Under the pieces are notes generated by a model. It was not told the DNA's origin and ran no database searches. It saw only the letters and a list, made by a program, of their open reading frames with translations. From Aquanectria penicillioides (taxonomy: Eukaryota > Ascomycota > Sordariomycetes > Hypocreales > Nectriaceae): DNA of 64,000 bases. Both the position numbers and the translations under genes were made by a program. The stretch spans positions 4,464,001 to 4,528,000 of the forward strand of contig PYIU01000004.1 in assembly GCA_003415625.1 (NCBI GenBank). The letters are read 5' to 3'. Shown piece after piece: positions 11,079-21,840 of the stretch; the stretch's first letter is position 1, and every line of letters starts with the position of its first letter.

Positions 11079-12129
11079 AAGAATTTCCACTTAGACTATG
11101 GATGTTGCTGCATGCTGTCACTTCTATCTATAGAGCTCTCGAAAAACTTCAAAACAGAAAGTCCCTGAGGTTGTTGAAGTCATGAGGGCATCCTCCTAAT
11201 TGGCTGTGTTGGCATACCCATGCCTAACGCGGCGATGGAGACTCGCACTAGGTGCTTCAAGAGCACATTTTATCAACTGGCTCAGTTCGCGAAGCTGGGT
11301 TAATGTCATGTATCGCTTTCTCATCTCATCCAAGGCCAATGTTGTTACGGTGCCATCACCTCAGATCTCAGTAGGCACCTGACACAGGTGTAATAAATGT
11401 TCACCTCGCTTCGCAAGCCACCAGCTATACCCCCTAGTAGTCCTTGGGCTAAATTTCCAACCCCTTTTCGCACTCTCTTGCTAAACCTTGCCTGAGCCCT
11501 GAGGGGTGGGTGGGGATGCCCCCTCGGAACAACTATTATGCCCATAATGTTTGCTTTTTGTAATACTCGATACCCATGTATGTTTGATGGTGACCCTAGT
11601 CCTGGAAAACAATCGTTAGAATATGGGCGCCCCTGTACGGAGTAGCCTCATTAGATGCAGTAACCAGTAGCCCCACCTACCCCTATTTTCATCTAAATCC
11701 ATGTCTTTCACCTACGATAGGAACGCACTCAGTAAATAATTCGACGTACCCGAACGCCTAGAATCTAAGAAAAGCAAATCTAACTTGTCACGTGACGAAA
11801 GATAGAAAAATATAAGGTCATCTGGTTTGGACCACGTTCGGTGGCGACCAAAATAGGAGATGATGGAGAAACCCATGTAGTCAAGGTCATTAGCGTACTT
11901 GGAATTATTTGAGTTCCTCCGGTTTGTAATTGTCTTTCTTGCTACGGAGCGCAAGCTGATATTCGACGCCAGTCAACCCAGCCTTGAGATTGCAATCACA
12001 ATCATTTGTTCATTCCAACATTTCTGATCACCGGTACATGTGCCATTTAAGCATCAATTTAGACAACGTCGACAACTTCGTGGAGCCCAACCGACACTGA
12101 ACAAAGGGTAACCATATTGATTCCACACC
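11079..12129. other. Intergenic, no gene supported
   Basis: About 1 kb between two plus-strand genes. Short ORFs only, without motifs. The sequence is of mixed composition with no repeat that I could define. Confidence 0.5.
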
Positions 12130-12840
12130 ATGGGATTCGAACAACACGCATCGTATACTCACGCTCCCCACCCAACCGCATTTCATCAACCTTCAGGGAC
12201 TCGAAAGTTCGATCTGAGGACAATTTACGGTAACCAGATCAAGATAGAGGATGTCGAAGTTGGCGATCTTGTAAAGGGTTGGACGCATGTGGCATGCGAA
12301 CGGGACACCCCATGCCAGCAATGCGGCAGGAGGGCAGTACATGTGGACTCTATCGTGGTTGCAATCGACGGTGCTTGTCGACATAATGGGACTCCAAAAG
12401 CCGAGGCTTCCGTTGGCGTTTATTTCGGCGAGACCTCCAAATACAACACTGGTCTCCTATTAGACGAACCTACCCCCACGAACCAGATTGCAGAACTGAA
12501 CGCTGCCATTGCAGGGCTGTTTGCGACTCTGCATTCTTGGGAGCATGAATTCGAGGGAAAAAGGAAGCTCAGCCAGATAGTCCTTAAATCTGACTCGAAG
12601 TACCTGGTGGACGGTATGACTGACTGGATTTTCAAATGGGAAAAAAATGGTTACCGTACCGCCAAGGGTTTACCCGTCACGAATGCCCTTTTATTCAAAT
12701 CACTTCATGGGATGGTTCTCGAATTCAACGAGATGGGCGTTGATGTGTTGTTTTGGCATGTCAGAAGGGAGCTAAATGCACAGGCGGACAGGCTGGCGAA
12801 CCTTGCGTTCTTAAATAAGAAAGTTACTCTCGGTTCCTGA
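12130..12840 (+). CDS. Stand-alone RNase H-fold protein, 236 residues
   Basis: RNase H1-like nuclease domain, expected to cleave RNA in RNA/DNA hybrids. The four acidic active-site residues can be placed: D80 (VVAIDGACRHNG), E122 (AELNAAIAG), D155 (LKSDSKYLVDG) and D220 (RELNAQADRLAN), so the catalytic set looks intact. The N-terminal 70 residues carry three cysteines (C56, C62, C65; CERDTPCQQCGRR) that may form a small metal site; they are not the hybrid-binding domain of canonical RNase H1. No mitochondrial targeting sequence is clear. The gene has no intron. Such orphan RNase H proteins are common in filamentous fungi and may descend from retroelement RNase H; no reverse transcriptase lies nearby. 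Confidence 0.85.
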   Translation: MGFEQHASYTHAPHPTAFHQPSGTRKFDLRTIYGNQIKIEDVEVGDLVKGWTHVACERDTPCQQCGRRAVHVDSIVVAIDGACRHNGTPKAEASVGVYFGETSKYNTGLLLDEPTPTNQIAELNAAIAGLFATLHSWEHEFEGKRKLSQIVLKSDSKYLVDGMTDWIFKWEKNGYRTAKGLPVTNALLFKSLHGMVLEFNEMGVDVLFWHVRRELNAQADRLANLAFLNKKVTLGS

Positions 12841-13205
12841 AGTCGGAGGCGAGTTCAATGTGGGACAGATACCGAATTCTTCCCTTGGCTCGTATTTGAT
12901 TCAGCTTTCAAATTCTCGTATTAGCGTTGTTGAATAAAGGCGTCAGATCAACTCATGAAATGAGGCATCTCGACATTGAGACATGAAAGGTGACTAGATA
13001 CAACATGTTTCGTCACGTATCAAGTTCTTACTCGCCTCGAGTAAGCGTCAAGAGGCCACTCAAGTGGAGCATTCATCGTCCAAATCAACATTGACCACCT
13101 TCAGCTATTTGTAGAACGCCCTCGTTGATATCTTCACGCTGATTTGAATATGTTTTATTGAAGGTGATGTGGCAATCCTACTCATAGCCTTCTCATAGAT
13201 AAATA
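12841..13205. other. Convergent 3' intergenic region
   Basis: About 365 bases between the stop codons of the RNase H gene (plus) and the alpha-glucosidase (minus). I see nothing in it beyond presumed 3' untranslated sequence. Confidence 0.6.
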
Positions 13206-14996
13206 CTACGCACTATTTACCTTCCCAAGTACACCCTCCCAGGGCTCAAGTGTCAAGGACTCGCTTAGCGGTTTATCCGGTTTTCCCTTGACATAGCTTC
13301 CACTTGCCCAATATTCCATCTCGACTTCATCAGGGATAGCCCAGTTCTGCTTTGTCCCGGAGAAGTTGAGAACAACAAGCCATTTCTCTCCAGCCTCGCT
13401 CGTTCTCAAGTAGGCAAAAACATGCTCATCGTCAGCAGCAAGCTCCTCAAAATCACCATACACAAAGACGTCTTTATGCTTCTGGCGGAGCTTGACAGCC
13501 TGCTGCCAAAATTGCCAGGGAGACAACTCCGCCGTCGAGTCAAACTGCGTCTGTGCCTCGACGTTAATCGTCTTGTAGTCATCCATAACGTTCATCCATG
13601 GAGTGACTCCCTCGTCGCAGAAGCCCGCATTGGCTTCGGGGCTCCATTGCATTGGTGTTCTGGCATGGTCTCGGGCCTTGATGTGAATCATGTTGCGTGC
13701 CACGGCCGCCTGCGTGTCATTGTTGGGATGCAGTGTTTGCATCTTCTGCCAATAGTTGATGGTCTCAACGTCTTTGAAGTTCTCAATCGGCCAATCCTCC
13801 GGGGCGCTGCGAATTCCGATTTCCTGGCCTTGGTATATAAACAGGGTCCCACCTAGAGTCGTCTCCATCAGTGCAAGCAACTTGGCTCCCTTGGCTCTCC
13901 ATTTGTCACTATCATCAGCAAACCGAGACACTGACCTAGGGTTGTCGTGGTTCTCAATGAAGACCGTATTCCATCCGTCACGCTCAATCATAATCCGCTG
14001 CCAACGCGAAATAACACCCTTCATATCTCGAACGGTCCAAGGCTTCAAGGTCATGCGCACGGTAAGCTTATCGATATCCACCAGATCAAAGATGAATATC
14101 ATCGTCAGCTCGCCGGTTTTAGCCCCCACTGTCTGCACGATTTCATCGGCATTGTACACATCAGGCATCTCGCCCACCGTCATAGCGTCATGCTTGCTAA
14201 GCACCTCACGGTGCATCTCGCGCAGGTAGTCGTGCATCTTAGGGCCGTTGACAAAAAATGAACGCCCAGGGTGGTATTTGTGGCCTGGCCCAAGCACTTC
14301 GGGTGCGTCCGGGTACGCCGGATCCTTGGAGATGTGGTTGATTACATCCAGACGGAAGCCTGACGTGCCGCGGTCCAGCCAGAAATGCATAATTTCCCAC
14401 ACGGCCTTCCTCACAGCGGGGTTCTCCCAGTTAAGGTCAGGCTGCTCGGGGGAAAACAGTGCAAGATAGAATTCTCCAGACGCCTCGTCATAATTCCAGA
14501 CCGAATTGGCTTCTCCCAGGATCTGGGCCCAGTTGTTAGGCGGCTCGGGAGTTCCATCGGGATTGATACACTTTGGAGGCTTCCATATGTACCAATCACG
14601 TTTCGCGCTGGTCTTACTGCTTTTGCTTTCGACAAACCAGGCATGTTGATCACTGGTGTGGTTCGCGACGAGATCCATCAAAAGGTGCATGTCGCGCTTC
14701 TTCAACTCCCGAATCAACTCATCCACATCCTCCATTGTGCCGTAGCGTGGGTCAATGCTCTTATAGTCAGCAATGTCATAGCCCATGTCCACTTGGGGAG
14801 ATTTGTAGATTGGAGACGTCCATAGCACATTTATCCCAAGGCTTTTGAGGTAATCCAGCCTTGATGTGATGCCTTTGACACTCCCCCACCCAGACTTATT
14901 TCTAGGGTGGGATTGAAAGGAGGATGGATACACTTGGTATACCACAGCTTCTTTCCACCACCTGGGGGTTGAGTAGTTGTTTTCTTGACTATGCAT
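13206..14996 (-). CDS. GH13 alpha-glucosidase (maltase type), 596 residues
   Basis: Glycoside hydrolase family 13 enzyme that releases glucose from the non-reducing end of maltose or related alpha-glucosides (maltase/oligo-1,6-glucosidase group). One open frame of 596 residues, usual for fungal maltases (about 570-600). Visible: the N-terminal WWKEAVVYQVYPSSF of the (beta/alpha)8 barrel, region I DLVANHTSDQH, region II GFRLDVINH with nucleophile D217, region III VGEMPD with acid/base E276, and region IV FIENHDNPR with D351. A QGQEIG segment and a beta-sandwich C-terminus follow. No signal peptide is present, so it is probably intracellular, acting on imported maltose or sucrose. No MAL-type activator or sugar transporter is adjacent. 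The frame is intact and catalytic residues are all present. Confidence 0.93.
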   Translation of the reverse strand: MHSQENNYSTPRWWKEAVVYQVYPSSFQSHPRNKSGWGSVKGITSRLDYLKSLGINVLWTSPIYKSPQVDMGYDIADYKSIDPRYGTMEDVDELIRELKKRDMHLLMDLVANHTSDQHAWFVESKSSKTSAKRDWYIWKPPKCINPDGTPEPPNNWAQILGEANSVWNYDEASGEFYLALFSPEQPDLNWENPAVRKAVWEIMHFWLDRGTSGFRLDVINHISKDPAYPDAPEVLGPGHKYHPGRSFFVNGPKMHDYLREMHREVLSKHDAMTVGEMPDVYNADEIVQTVGAKTGELTMIFIFDLVDIDKLTVRMTLKPWTVRDMKGVISRWQRIMIERDGWNTVFIENHDNPRSVSRFADDSDKWRAKGAKLLALMETTLGGTLFIYQGQEIGIRSAPEDWPIENFKDVETINYWQKMQTLHPNNDTQAAVARNMIHIKARDHARTPMQWSPEANAGFCDEGVTPWMNVMDDYKTINVEAQTQFDSTAELSPWQFWQQAVKLRQKHKDVFVYGDFEELAADDEHVFAYLRTSEAGEKWLVVLNFSGTKQNWAIPDEVEMEYWASGSYVKGKPDKPLSESLTLEPWEGVLGKVNSA

Positions 14997-15193
14997 AATG
15001 TAGTTCTCTCTGTGTACAACACAGACGCGTAATGATTTCTCTAGAGTTTTCTACACGGAAGATAGACCGAGTCGAGCGGAAAAACCCATGTGATGTTTGA
15101 ACGGGGTTTAAAATAGTAATTAGAGAATTCGATTGCTGCCTAAATGTATGTTGACGTCACTCGTGCAGAGGAGAGAATGCCTTGCCCATACTG

Positions 15194-15857
15194 TACGGTC
15201 GCACATTAGCTAATGTTTGCACAAGTGCAAAATCATCTTATCAAAACAAGATGATTCTGGATAGGGACGCGTACGCAAGTCCCTTCCCTTACTGCATTTG
15301 CCTTCTAGGCCATTTCAATAGCTGCTGCAGCAATTATAAGCAGCCGGATTGCGCTGCTTAGTGCAACAATAGGGACTCGGCCATAGGTAGTGTACGCAAG
15401 GGCGGCTTTAGCGGCGGAAGTTAGGGCAATAGCTTAGGATCCTAAGCCTGGCTAATTGAACTCCTTAAGGGATTAGGGACTAAAGAGGAGCCAATTGAGC
15501 TAGATGAGGAAAGAACCTAAAATAACCCTATTGTTATTAATTAAGGTGCATATAACTATTTCTTTATCTTAATGCTTTTTTCTTGTATATAAGTAGCAGC
15601 CTAAAAAGCCTTAATTAAGTGGTTATATATAGAGGCATTAGTTAATAGTTCTAGCTGATTTAAGACAATGGCTAGCACCTTCTTGTGGTATTTTAGGTTA
15701 GTAGCTAAGGATATTGTATGCAAATATGCATACAATATCCCAGTAAAGCGAAGACTAGCCAACCTACACAATATGAGCTATGTACATTGTGGTGTGTGTG
15801 CCATTTGGTAAGTGGGGATTTTGCACTCGTGCAAACATTAGCTAATGTGCGACCGTA
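15194..15857. mobile_element. MITE-like non-autonomous DNA element with 40-bp terminal inverted repeats
   Basis: The left end (from 15196, CGGTCGCACATTAGC...) and right end (to 15855, ...GCTAATGTGCGACCG) are reverse complements over about 40 bases with a single difference. TA dinucleotides flank both ends (15194-15195 and 15856-15857), fitting a Tc1/mariner-type target duplication. There is no transposase ORF in the 664 bases. Each terminal repeat contains two smaller palindromes: ATTAGCTAAT, and TTTGCAC-NN-GTGCAAA; the single mismatch between the ends falls in the NN spacer. The interior is AT-rich and carries further inverted repeats. Confidence 0.8.
15709..15740. repeat. Perfect 14-bp hairpin inside the MITE
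   Basis: GGATATTGTATGCA, a four-base loop AATA, then the exact reverse complement TGCATACAATATCC. It lies within the MITE-like element. A second small hairpin, AATCATCTT ... AAGATGATT, is at about 15231-15256 just inside the left terminal repeat. Confidence 0.85.
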
Positions 15858-16756
15858 ATACTGCGCTGAGAAACAACAGACGTGTTGATACCCCGCCTCA
15901 AATCTTCTCTCCCAGCGACTCTGGCCGTATTTCTTTTAGCAGCTCCTAGGCATCTAAGCCGCCCTGAGTTATTACAATTTCGCGAGTTGAGCTCGGCTTG
16001 ATGCGGAGCCTGATTTCAACGTAACGGTACAAAGTTGGCTTTCGATGCGACGTTACACGCGTTACCAACTTGAAAATAGTACCTGATGGTGTTGGCAAAC
16101 AGTTGGGAACAACACGTACCTCGGTTTACCAGAACGGGTCTACTCCCCTGGTTTAGTTGTTTTCTCGTTGTGAAAACTTGGCCAATACCAGGCCAACATT
16201 AGGCGAGACTGCGACTTGCACTTTCAATCTACTGGCAACCGTGATTCAAGGTTGACGACTGTGGTATCCAATAGTGGCCAAAGCTGAGGCATACAAATGC
16301 AAGTCAGCACCATCAATGGTGAGGCATTTTACAGGCCATGTCTGCCCTTCCAGCAGTCGCGTCAAGTGTCACAGCCATGGTATCAAGCTCTGGGTGCCCT
16401 GCACTCCTATGGTGCCCCTATTGGGACCCCGTCAAAGTTCCGCACATGAAAGTGCACCAAAGTAAGGCGATCTGCTTAACGCCGAAATGATGGTGTTGAC
16501 CACAAGGTTAGAACGGGCCAACCTTTCGGCTATCAATCCGGCTCGACAGCCTCGCATCGAGTGGAGCTCTTTTATATCCTGCGGTCGGCAAAGAATCTGG
16601 GGAACTCTGGGGAACCAAGCCAAGGCTAGCCAGATCTTGACTGCCACTATTCCTCAACCATCATTATATTTGTTGTACCCACAATTAAGTTATGTCTTTG
16701 GCTAGGACGCGAACGCGACTTACGGATTTAGGCGATCCAGGGCCCGTCTGGCCAGC
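15858..16756. other. Intergenic, no gene supported
   Basis: About 0.9 kb between the MITE-like element and the CorA-like gene. It has TTTTCTCGTTGTGAAAAC near 16162, a weak echo of the palindromes at 1453-1540. No coding sequence is supported. Confidence 0.45.
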
Positions 16757-18257
16757 ATGGAGAGGGTGCGCAGGAATAAACGTTCATACCTGGACGAAAG
16801 GCTAGTGATGAATAATTAAAGCTGCTACTGATGGTTACGAATCTGATAATTTTGTTCAAGGTCTCCGAGAATGGCAAGATTCTACCATCTGCCATAAACC
16901 CTCGCTGCCCGAGGAGACGACCGAGACGACCGAAGAGTCCTGCATAACCGTTTCCGAGTCTGCCGACGTGGCGGTCTTGTATAATCGACTTGATCTCTGA
17001 GGTCGTCTGTGCACTAACCACGACTTTTAGCGTAGCGCCACACGAAAGGCCGTTGAACTGTTGTAAAATATGCAAGCAAAGCCTCAATGAAGCGTTTCCA
17101 TTTCTCCAAACCTGGTGGGAGGAACCTTACATAAACTCAAATGGCTATTTCGGTTATCAAGACGACTTTGATGAAGCTGGCCGATCAATTGGAGTTTGTG
17201 TGTACTTCGACATCTCATAGTCAGAAAATGTGGCAGTATTAACCCGTGCCTAGATACCTGGTCTCGATTCCTCTTGCAGTTCTTTTCAACCATCAAAGCC
17301 GGCGAGGACGAGATTATCAACCATAAATGGAGAGACATAATTCCATTTACTTATTGGAACAAAGATTCCAATAAGATGCGGATATTGTTTTTGAGAACAG
17401 ATTTTTCTGTTGTCGAGCAGCTGCTGACTCGGATTCTGAATGCCCTGCGGGACGGCCTGGTGAATGATCCCCTATGGCCATATGCAAGCATCCTTGAAGA
17501 AGTCATCAGATGTCAACACAATGCGACTTTTTCTGTTCGAGATTTGATAATGTTCGAAGAGGCCAGACGAGAAGAAACCCTCAAGCTAAAGCCTCAGGCA
17601 GATTATCCTCGGCTTCACGAAGTCTCCAGGCACGCCATCACCGTTGCTGAAATACTGGAGGTGAACAACAAGACTTTGGACTCGATATTGGATTGTCATA
17701 AGGTATTTTCTGACGCCCCCGATTTGCAAACGCCCATACGGGTTGCTCGGCAGCTGCTTCACCAACGGTTTCTCTTCCAATCGCAGTTAGTTTTTGGCAT
17801 CGGGTGCCGTTGTATTTCGTATAGAGATCGCATCAAAAATGAAATTCAACAAGCATTCAATCTTGTAGCGCAAGATGAGGCCAAAAATTCTTTGGATATC
17901 GCGATTGCCACTAGAGCAGACAGTCAAACGATGACTTCGATCGGTGTGATCACCGTCATCTTTCTTCCTCCAACGTTTATTTCTGCCATCTACAGCACCA
18001 CATTCTTTGACTTCGGTAACAACCCACAATCTTGGTCGGTGTCAGAAAAGTTTTATATTTATTGGGCATCGGTTGTACCAGCCACCGTCATTGTCGCGTC
18101 AATCTTATACCGAGGTATGTTGAAACGCTCAGCAGCTTCCATTGGCGGCGCATCGCATTATTTAGTCAAGAGAATGACCATGGGACTGGAATCGAAAGCG
18201 TCACTATGTATTTCGGACCTGGAGGAGATATCTGTTTCAAAGGCCAGCTTCGCGTAA
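16757..18257 (+). CDS. CorA-like membrane protein (fungal Mg2+ transporter-like), N-terminus uncertain
   Basis: Fungal CorA/ZntB-like protein, predicted to sit in a membrane by two C-terminal helices. Downstream exons are firm: an exon ending at 16978, then 17031-17197 and 17254-18257. The introns are GTATAA...CACTAAC...TTTTAG (16979-17030) and GTGTGT...CCTAG (17198-17253). The joins read VAVF|VAPHERPL and SIGV|YTWSRFLLQ. The C-terminal part has the family pattern MTSIGVITVIFLPPTFISAI then STTFFDF and a second helix IYWASVVPATVIVASILY. The GMN loop motif of true CorA channels is absent, as in most fungal members of this group, so ion transport is unproven. The reading frame is open back to about 16822 without an ATG. 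The ATG at 16757 is in another frame, so an upstream exon is missing or the 5' end is frameshifted. Confidence 0.65.
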
Positions 18258-18695
18258 TTGAATTTCGGTAACAAAAGTGGACGCTCATGCGCGGGATGAC
18301 AACGCTCCTCGATGTAATCACAAGTGAAGTAGTTGGCCATAACCTTGCGCTCAAACATGATGCCCTCGAGAGAAAAGGACAAATACTCTCTATTATCCAG
18401 AAATACCATTAGTGTTCTTAGCTAGCCAATATTGATAGAATCGATGTCTGTTGAATTTTGAGACTTTGGCCAACAGAAACTCATACAAGTCCCCCGCCTC
18501 GTAACCATCTAGAATTTAACGGAACCAATAAAGTTTGCAGAGGATGAGAACCAAGATATAACAACCGATCAGGTATTAGAATACTAATATGACTATATAT
18601 TATATCTATCACTAATAGCTCAAAGTTTTGGCTGGCCTGGTATGGATTTCTGTGGGTTTTATGAGAGACTCGATATCGTTTGAAGTTGGGACTGG
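18258..18695. other. Convergent 3' intergenic region
   Basis: About 440 AT-rich bases between the CorA-like gene (plus) and the ankyrin-repeat relic (minus). It includes an alternating TATA stretch near 18590-18610. No gene seen. Confidence 0.5.
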
Positions 18696-21600
18696 CTAGT
18701 AATTCTTGCGCTCTGCCACCATCAAAGAAGCCACTTCATCCGATGCTCCTCTATATTCCTCATCATTCTTGAGATGTTCCCAGATGGCTCTCATACGTTT
18801 TCGGTCCAACTTCGCTCCGTGTTCGACGAAAACATGGAGGATTCTCGCCTGGCCCGTCAGCCAGGCGTCGTTATGAAAAGAAACGAATCTATTCAATGTC
18901 AAATCAGTGACTAACTGATTTATTGGAGACTTAAATTTGTCGTCCCTCATACTTGGCTGTGCGCCATGCTTCAGTAGCGTCTCAAGCAGCTTTCAAAACG
19001 ACCATTCAGGTTGAATATTATCCCGCAGACTTCTCGTATACCATTCTGGCGTCATTGACGAAACGGCAAAGGTCAGCAACGAGCGCTCAAATGGATCATG
19101 TGATCTTGACTCCCATCCTGTCCACGAGCTCGCAGACGCCCACTTCCTGGGCCACACTTCTCAAGAAGACAATCTAGAATGGATAAGTCGTTAAACACCC
19201 ATGGCCATCGTTCCCTGGATGGTGCTTCAAGAAGTTGACAAGTCTCATCGGTGGAGAGACCATTCAGAGCTGTCACATGTGCCAGTTCATACCTAAGAGA
19301 GTCCTTGGGCGGGATTCTCCAAAATATAGTTAGAATATCAGCCCCTATTGTGATTTTTGCTCCCTTCGACAAGAGGAGCTCCACGACCTCTCTCTGACCA
19401 TGGGACGCAGCCAACAGAGAGGAGGTGCACAACCACACCCGGCGCTACCAATATCTTTATTCAGGAGGTTTATTCTCCTTTTAGCGCTCGCCAGATCTAG
19501 AAGATATTGTATCTCTGTAGCACAGCTTACATCCTTCCCTCCTGGCCATTTTCCCGGCCTAGGGTAGGCTACGGCGAAGAAATGGAGAGGTGAGATGAAC
19601 ACGTCACCGATTCGTAAGTTCCCAAAATCGAGCCTTTTCCCTGCACGATGTGATGCCGGATACAATCCCAACAAACTGATATCCCCATCCGTCATCAAAT
19701 ATTGACATTGTGGTATTGAAGTTAGTACTCAGGTACTGAATCGCCACATCCGCGGCCTGGCCAAAGTAAGACATTGCCGCGACCGTGATCATTTTCTTGC
19801 GGCAAGCTTGAAATCTCCTTGAGCTCTCGGGTTCAGTTGATATCTCTTTCTTGTCTTCCGTTGACACCTCTTTCCCGCCTTCAGTTGATCACAATTTCTC
19901 GTCTACTTTGAAATGGGCAGGTAGCATCTCCTTCCATATATCTTCGTCCGGATCCATGCTTTGGCGGCAGATATCGGCCATAAGACTGATGCAGCTATGG
20001 GTAAAGGCGTCATCACGACCATATAAATCAACGCCAGCCCGCACTGCTTGTGTCCCATCATTTTTGGCGAGTGCCAAATCTGCCGGAGAAGCCAAATGTG
20101 CTTGAGAAAGGAGCTTGTGAGCTTTACACCGCTGAGATATTTGCAAGGGAGCCTGGCTCAGGACATTTTGCAGCATGGGTATCGTCTCTTTTGCTTGACT
20201 AGTACTGATCATTCCGGAAGAGAGGGGTAGTTAAATGTCTATGTCAGTAGAAACATTTCCAGATACCAAAATGACCGTTTAAGATTCCGGGGCAGAAAAA
20301 TCGGGTTTGTACTCGTCGAGGAGATCAACTACTTGCTGGTAGCAAGCTTGGTCCACTAACTCTTCAAACAGTTTTGATTGAAACTCGGCGAGGTTCGGCC
20401 TAACATTGGGAAACTTTTCGCAGTACGATTTGATTCTTTTGTCGTATGGCTTGGTCTGGATTAGTGCTTTGGCAAGCCACCGAGCGACCACTTGCTTCTG
20501 ATGTTCAGAGTTCTCCATGGCTTTCCTTTCGTCCAAAAGTCGGTCCAGGTGCGGTATTACCTTTTCAAACTGTCCTGATTTCATAAGTGTTTCGCTAAGT
20601 CGCATCCGTCTCTCATACAACTCGTCGTCAAGGCTCTGGCTGCTACCAGCCGTAGATGTGGCAGAGATCAGGTCTACGGTGTTGGTGGCTGACAACTTGG
20701 ATTCGGATATGGGCGGCGACGAAGCAGTTGTTATTGAAACAGTTTCGTCTTCGTCAATTGTTTTAGCCAATGTTGATATTGAACCTTTGCGTGGTCATTT
20801 GTATGGTATAATTTGACACGGGGTTCAAGGTCGGTATAGATCCAGACGCCGAGGTGGTCTCTGGAGCAGTAGCTTTACGCTTGGTCATACCGGACGGTCG
20901 AATTTGGGTGCTCCTGGATGAAGCAGACGCATAATCTAGTGTTGAAGCATAATCCTTAACTCGATTGACAATCCTTTTGGTTTTTTCCAACATGACTTCG
21001 GTATTGTTCTCGATTGCATTAACCTCTTCTTCCTCACCAGCTACCTCCTCCTGGGTGAATCTTGAGCCTACTAGGTCGTCTCTTGGCTAAATGGATGTAT
21101 TATCGAGAACCTCGGTCGATTGGAAAATTCTCCCTTACAGATTTGCAGACCATGTTCGCGTATCAATATCTCGCTCTTTGACGATTCATCCTCGGTCCGT
21201 TTCCGCCTCCTTGCAATCAGATCTTTCTGGGTGCGAGCGATGGCATTTCCGACGTCGCTCGTCCTAGCCCCAAGATCTTCGAGTAAAGGAACAAGTTAAT
21301 TTTCTAATGATGATTGACCGTGGGTTTTTGTCGCGCTGTGGGCAATTTCGACAGACTTCAAAAAATCCGAAACAACATAATGCTGAGAGAAGCATTAAAT
21401 TGGCTCTTACAGGCTTTGAATAATTACAGGTAACTGAAGGGCCGATGTGTAAGTGTTGATGCAAAGGCGGAGATGTTGGATATCGCTGTCATAGTGTTTC
21501 AGCTTAATGTAAGCCTTGACAGCAGCAATTGATGACTTTTGTTTGCCAATTTTTGAAAAGATGCTGCTTAACCTCGCCTACGTTCTTTGGCAACCTTGGA

Positions 21601-21840
21601 GAAGACCCTCAACATCAGCTTGCTTCCAAAGCGGCTCCACAGATTCTTCAAATTCGCTACTCTGAATAATTTTCTCAATACTCGAAACCAAAAACTAGCT
21701 CGCCTTTACTCGCCTTGGAAATCTTGGGTTGTTTCGTACATGTCCTGGATGTCTTTATATGCCTTACCGGCCTGGATAATTGTTCTACCCAGACACTGAG
21801 CCAGCTGAAGGGCCGCCGCCACTTCTGAGACAGCATCCAT
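18696..21840 (-). pseudogene. Broken ankyrin-repeat gene with a fungal STAND-type N-terminal domain
   Basis: The start at 21840 encodes MDAVSEVAAALQLAQCLGRT, the opening typical of the fungal N-terminal domain of STAND/NLR-like and ankyrin proteins. Further on, family-like text continues (LVSSIEKIIQSSEFEESVEP; CQRT then ARLSSIFSKIG; SDIQHLRLCINTYTSALQLP). It is interrupted by in-frame stops at 21697-21695 (TAG), 21580-21578 (TAG) and 21298-21296 (TAA). A middle part has tetratricopeptide-like helices (ERRMRLSETLMKSGQFEKVI). The C-terminal half has ankyrin-type motifs (LLAASHGQREVVELLLSKGA; LLETLLKHGAQPS; HVFVEHGAKL) spread over at least two frames, and another stop at 19891-19889 (TGA). Introns explain some breaks but not all. 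No NACHT P-loop was seen. Its ancestral role may have been self/non-self recognition, by analogy. Confidence 0.7.

Noticed and set aside
4534..15000. A secondary-metabolite or sugar-utilisation cluster
   Set aside because: Neighbouring genes (unknown protein, DUF7704-like, RNase H, GH13) have no shared pathway, and no synthase or regulator is present.
17196..17253. Start of the CorA-like protein at 17196
   Set aside because: The codon is TTG and the stretch is an intron that fits GTGTGT...CCTAG.
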